DNA of 15,566 bases. It comes from PFJX01 sp964466195. GTDB lineage: Bacteria; Pseudomonadota; Gammaproteobacteria; Burkholderiales; Thiobacillaceae. The notes under the pieces were generated by a model. That model was not told the DNA's origin. It did no database searches and was given only the letters and a program-made list of their open reading frames with translations. Made by a program: the position numbers and the translations under genes. Shown piece after piece: positions 12,936 through 15,566 of this stretch; within the stretch, counting starts at the first letter, position 1, and each line of letters starts with the position of its first letter. The stretch lies in contig CAYXMQ010000044.1 in the NCBI GenBank assembly GCA_964466195.1, forward strand, positions 1 to 15,566. Direction: 5' to 3'.

Positions 12936-13434
12936 GCATCTCGCTCCGGTCGATTCAAGCCATCCCGGATGCGCAGCGTAAGGCCATGCCCAATCCGGCC
13001 TATATCAAAAGCAATATTCGCACCAACTCTGCCATGTTGCCGAAAGCCGCGCCGCCATTGGCATCCGGGCCGATCCGCCGGCGCGGGCTGAGTCGGGGTG
13101 TCTCATGCCCGGAACTGGACATGACAGACCGTCACACAGATGTCACGAAAGGATCGCCCCCTCAGCGCAGGCGTGCGACCGGCAAGCAAAACCGCTTGCC
13201 GTGGCATGGGCGGACTTTCTCTGACGCGGTCGAACAAGGTCGCGGCGGTGCGCCGGTGCGACTTCGGCGCCTGCCGGCCATGTCCCGCGAATGGAGGGAA
13301 CTATTCGCCGCTGCGCTTTACTTCTACGTTTATTCTTGAGCACTCAATCCGTTCGCCGCCCCAAGACCGACTTGCCTTCGCAGGGCGGCTCGGTCGCTTT
13401 TTCCAAGCCGGGGCACAACCAACCTGGAGGCGCC
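12936..13434. other. Divergent intergenic region between kinase 2 and the DsbA-like gene
   Basis: About 500 bases. Open frames here (for example 12986-13339 plus) have no ribosome site, no recognisable domain and Arg/Pro-rich GC-driven composition, so I do not call them. Visible small elements are two GTCAC repeats one helical turn apart (13131-13135 and 13142-13146) and an AT-rich stretch near 13317-13340 containing TACGTT. The promoters of both flanking genes should lie here but could not be assigned. Confidence 0.5.
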
Positions 13435-14076
13435 ATGCAAGACCCCGTCCTTTGGTATTTCGCCGACCCCATGTGCTCCTGGTGCTGGGGCTTCTCGCCG
13501 GTCATCGAGCGCATCCGGGAGGACTATCGCGACCGCCTGAAGGTGGCCCTGATCCTGGGCGGTCTGCGCGTCGGCACGACGTTAGCCATCAGCGACCAGC
13601 AGCGCCAGGAGATCCTGCAGCACTGGCACGCCGTGCATGCCAAGACCGGCCAACCTTTCCGTTTCGACGGCGCACTGGCGGAGGGCTTCGTTTACGACAC
13701 CGAACCGGCCTGTCGCGCCGTGGTGACCATGGCGCAACGGGCCCCGACCGCTGTCTTCCCGCTGTTCAAGGCCATCCAGGCGGCCTTCTACGGCGAGGGC
13801 ATGGATGTCACCCACCCGCAGGTGTTGGCACAACTGGCGGAGGGGCAGGGTATGGAGAAGGCGGACTTCCTGGCCGCCTTCGAGTCCGACGCGGTCAGAC
13901 AGAAGACCCTCGCCCATTTCCAGATGGCGCGAAAACTGGCGGTACGCGGCTTTCCCACCCTGGTTCTGCAACGGGGCGAGCAGCACCAGGTGCTCACCGC
14001 CGGCTACCACGCCCTGGCGGAATTGCAACCCGACATCGACGCCTGGCTGGCGCGTTCCGCCGCGGCATCGGCCTGA
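13435..14076 (+). CDS. DsbA-family (FrnE-like) thiol-disulfide oxidoreductase, cytoplasmic
   Basis: The preferred start is ATG at 13435 with GGAGG 4 nt upstream, giving 213 residues. A thioredoxin fold with an inserted helical domain is indicated by the N-terminal CSWC active site (Cys14, Cys17) in FADPMCSWCWGF and the cis-Pro loop RGFPTLVL (Pro174). There is no signal peptide, so it acts in the cytoplasm, like FrnE-type members that handle oxidative stress or isomerise thiols. An extra Cys93 lies in the helical insert. It stands alone on the plus strand, convergent with the TrhA-like gene 32 bases away. It adds another dithiol protein to a region already rich in them, but nothing visible ties it to the lipoyl genes directly. 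Confidence 0.9.
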   Translation: MQDPVLWYFADPMCSWCWGFSPVIERIREDYRDRLKVALILGGLRVGTTLAISDQQRQEILQHWHAVHAKTGQPFRFDGALAEGFVYDTEPACRAVVTMAQRAPTAVFPLFKAIQAAFYGEGMDVTHPQVLAQLAEGQGMEKADFLAAFESDAVRQKTLAHFQMARKLAVRGFPTLVLQRGEQHQVLTAGYHALAELQPDIDAWLARSAAASA

Positions 14077-14085
14077 AATCCGACC

Positions 14086-14099
14086 CGCCGCTTGCGGCG
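14086..14099. terminator. Short GC hairpin between convergent genes
   Basis: CGCCG-CTTG-CGGCG forms a 5-bp stem in the 32-base gap between the DsbA-like and TrhA-like genes. No T tract follows on either strand. It is a weak bidirectional terminator candidate. Confidence 0.35.
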
Positions 14100-14108
14100 C
14101 CCTCCGGG

Positions 14109-14747
14109 CTAGCTCGAATAGCCCAGTACGGCGAAAAAATGGCAGGCCGTGCCGGCCATGACGAACAGATGCCAGATGAAATGGCCGAATTTCACGCGCG
14201 CGTCGGTCAGATAAAACACGACGCCGGCGGTGTAGGCGAGGCCGCCGGCTACCAGCCAACCCAGTCCGGCCGGCGCGACGCGTTCCAGCAATGGCACCGC
14301 CGCAATGACCACCAGCCAGCCCATCGCCAGATACAGGCCGGTCGATAGCAGCGGATGCGACAACCGGTTGAACGCCTTCAACGCCAGGCCGATGCCGGCC
14401 AGCCCCCAGATCAATCCGAACAAGGTCCATCCCCAGGCGCCGTTGAGCACGCCCAGCGCGAACGGCGTATAGCTGCCGGCGATGAACAGATAGATCGCGC
14501 CATGGTCGATTTTCGCGCAGCGCAGTTTGGCCCGCCCGGGCGGCAGTGCGTGATACAGCGCCGAGCTGAAATACAGCAGCAGCATGGTGACGGCAAACAC
14601 GCTGACCCCGACGATGTTCGCCGCATCGCCTTGGCGCACCGCCGACACGATCAGCACCGGCGCGGCGGCCAGCGCCAGCACAAAGCCGACGCCATGGCTG
14701 AGGCTGTTGGCCTTTTCTTCGATGGCGCTTTGCGGGCGGTCATGCAT
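14109..14747 (-). CDS. trhA: Hemolysin III / TrhA (PAQR-like) family membrane protein
   Basis: The start ATG at 14745-14747 has GGAG 8 nt upstream; an in-frame TTG at 14774 is less likely. The 212-residue protein has seven hydrophobic segments. The family's conserved residues are visible: Glu and Asn before the first segment (EEKANSLSHGVG), SSALYH in the second to third segment region, DHGAIYLFIAGSYTPF, and near the end FGHFIWHLFVMAGTACHFF, giving the Ser/Asp/His metal-site pattern of PAQR-type proteins. Bacterial members are linked to membrane-energetics and lipid homeostasis; the hemolysin name comes from one early example and need not mean virulence. It is a single gene, convergent with the DsbA-like gene. 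Confidence 0.92.
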   Translation of the reverse strand: MHDRPQSAIEEKANSLSHGVGFVLALAAAPVLIVSAVRQGDAANIVGVSVFAVTMLLLYFSSALYHALPPGRAKLRCAKIDHGAIYLFIAGSYTPFALGVLNGAWGWTLFGLIWGLAGIGLALKAFNRLSHPLLSTGLYLAMGWLVVIAAVPLLERVAPAGLGWLVAGGLAYTAGVVFYLTDARVKFGHFIWHLFVMAGTACHFFAVLGYSS

Positions 14748-14833
14748 CTCGGTATCTCCGGGGCGGGGAAACAAGAATAATCGGAAGCCGCCCAGGTTGC
14801 AGCGTTGCTGTCGGCTACTTGTTGCCGACTCGG

Positions 14834-15024
14834 CTTACGGATTCGTCTGCATCACCATTTCAGTCAACTGCCCCAGCGTTCTGGCGTTCATCTTGTCCAT
14901 GATGTGCGCCCGATGCCCTTCGACGGTGCGCACCAAGAGGCCGAGGTCGCCGGCGATGACTTTGTTGAGTTTTCCGTGGCGCAGCTGCTCCAGGATTTCC
15001 CTTTCGCGCGCAGTCAGACTGGCG
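14834..15024 (-). pseudogene. Remnant of a third FixJ-type response regulator (DNA-binding domain only)
   Basis: The minus-strand frame ending at TAA 14834-14836 encodes about 63 residues of a LuxR/FixJ helix-turn-helix: SLTAREREILEQL, NKVIAGDLGLLVRTVEGHRAHIMDKM, then LGQLTEMVMQ. It aligns along its length with the C-terminal domain of regulator 2, including the shared NKVIA. There is no receiver domain, and the frame reaches an upstream TGA without passing ATG, GTG or TTG. It therefore seems to be a decayed fragment, unless a sequencing frameshift hides a short protein joined to the segment at 15025-15170. Confidence 0.75.
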
Positions 15025-15170
15025 GCAGAGCTGAATGAACCCTTCCTTGTCCGGCGACTCGTCCAACTTGGCCAACAACGCTGGGTTGTTCATCACCATC
15101 TCGCCGAACTGCTTGATCGTCCTCTCGAAGGGCGCGACTGCGTGTCCCTTTCCATTGAGGCTTTCAGCAT
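15025..15170 (-). pseudogene. Frameshifted Nif11-leader-like segment with intact ribosome site
   Basis: An ATG at 15168-15170 has a canonical GAGGAG 7 nt upstream, the same layout as the two osmC genes. Its frame soon hits TGA. In the next frame comes FERTIKQFGEMVMNNPALL, then AKLDESPDKEGFIQL (about 15114-15028). This resembles the N-terminal domain of Nif11-like leader peptides: Phe, then an Asn-Pro-x-Leu helix turn, Lys-Leu, Asp-x-Glu, Phe-Ile-x-Leu. The similarity was judged by eye only. Reading frame is then lost again into the FixJ-like fragment. Two shifts of the same sense would join start codon, Nif11-like part and DNA-binding domain into one protein of about 112 residues. Confidence 0.45.
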
Positions 15171-15454
15171 CGCGCTTCTCCTCTCATGTCCACGTGATCC
15201 GGGGCGTTGCCGCCGCGGGGGTTACCCGGACGCCGCGGGGCCCCTTCGCATGAAGACATCCCGCCGGATAATGGGGTCGTTATACGCAACCATGCGGCGC
15301 CGGATAATCCGTATCGATCCGGTTCGGGCAAGTAGAACTACCTGCCGGAGAAATGGCGCAAGCCCGACGCCGGTTCAACCGGCGGGTTTTCGGAATATTG
15401 CGCGGGGCGGTCCGGGAAGTGCCGGTCGGGGAAAGAGGGGCTGCCGGCCAGAGG
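15171..15454. other. Intergenic region downstream of thiC
   Basis: About 285 bases without a supported gene. It holds a perfect 10-bp direct repeat, GCCGGATAAT, at 15263-15272 and 15299-15308, and a hairpin GCCGG-TTCAA-CCGGC at 15369-15383. The hairpin lies about 72 nt past the thiC stop and could end thiC transcription, though no U tract is present. Confidence 0.5.
15369..15383 (-). terminator. Hairpin downstream of thiC
   Basis: GCCGG (15369-15373) and CCGGC (15379-15383) with a 5-nt loop. Outer CCCG/CGGG pairing is also possible. There is no T tract, so it is only a weak terminator call. Confidence 0.35.
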
Positions 15455-15566
15455 TCACACCTTGTGATACACCTCGGCGCCCTGTTTGACGAATTCGACG
15501 GATTTGACTTGCATGCCCTTGGCCAGCGCCTCCTGTTCGGACAGGCCCTGCTTGGCGGCGAAGTCG
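15455..15566 (-). CDS. thiC: Phosphomethylpyrimidine synthase ThiC, C-terminal end (partial)
   Basis: The last 37 codons of a gene that continues past the right edge, ending at TGA 15455-15457. The tail reads DFAAKQGLSEQEALAKGM, then KSVEFVKQGAEVYHKV. It matches the usual proteobacterial ThiC C-terminus: the R(D/E)-(F/Y)AA helix, a Gly-Met helix, and a final GAE(I/V)Y-KV. ThiC converts aminoimidazole ribotide to the thiamine pyrimidine with a radical-SAM 4Fe-4S cluster whose CxxCxxxxC motif lies just outside the window. A TPP riboswitch, common before thiC, would also lie outside. The call rests on this short tail only. Confidence 0.8.
   Translation of the reverse strand, partial: DFAAKQGLSEQEALAKGMQVKSVEFVKQGAEVYHKV

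Noticed and set aside
12986..13339. Possible 117-residue protein in the kinase 2 / DsbA-like gap
   Set aside because: No ribosome site, no domain and atypical Arg/Pro content; likely a chance frame.
13140..14348. 402-codon plus-strand frame and the 282-codon minus-strand frame at 13582-14430
   Set aside because: Both cross the DsbA-like and TrhA-like genes, which have clear motifs and ribosome sites. Their translations are low-complexity Gly/Arg/Pro-rich or lack domains.

Overview
The window looks like chromosomal DNA of a GC-rich Gram-negative proteobacterium, most likely beta or gamma. The evidence is an outer-membrane channel with signal peptide and C-terminal Phe, a proteobacterial-style ThiC C-terminus, FixL/FixJ-like two-component pairs and a PAS-GGDEF-EAL protein. 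No tRNA, rRNA, CRISPR array, transposase or phage gene was seen.

Layout from left to right. At 1-1594 (minus) lies the N-terminal 531 codons of a membrane PAS-PAS-GGDEF-EAL protein that runs off the left edge. At 1948-5545 (minus) is a compact operon, transcribed osmC1 - lpd - gcvH-like - SQR-like flavoprotein. At 5886-7490 (minus) a second unit carries a paralogous osmC2 and an outer-membrane channel of the phenol MetA family. Divergent from it, at 7832-8344 (plus), is an AmiS/UreI-family amide/urea channel. At 8346-10228 (minus) and 11030-12935 (minus) are two closely related histidine kinase/response regulator pairs. Between them sits a plus-strand AhpD-like CxxC protein (10526-10858). At 13435-14076 (plus) is a cytoplasmic DsbA-family CxxC protein. 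It faces a hemolysin III/TrhA membrane protein at 14109-14747 (minus). At 14834-15170 (minus) are remnants: a FixJ-type DNA-binding domain and, in another frame, a Nif11-leader-like segment. The C-terminus of ThiC enters from the right edge (15455-15566, minus).

The most interesting reading is functional. Lpd, a stand-alone lipoyl carrier (GcvH-like, lipoyl Lys66), two OsmC-type thiol peroxidases and an AhpD-like CxxC protein are together in 9 kb. No glycine-cleavage, 2-oxoacid dehydrogenase or sHdr genes are visible. In known systems Lpd and lipoyl proteins reduce Ohr/OsmC enzymes and AhpD. The locus may therefore encode a self-contained lipoyl-driven thiol-redox or peroxide (possibly reactive sulfur) defence module, NADH -> Lpd -> lipoyl-GcvH -> OsmC/AhpD, with an SQR-like flavoprotein that has lost the canonical second redox cysteine. 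The two kinase/regulator pairs are the obvious candidate controllers. A TACGTA motif occurs only three times in the window, always in intergenic DNA upstream of these genes. This is inference from gene content and needs tests.
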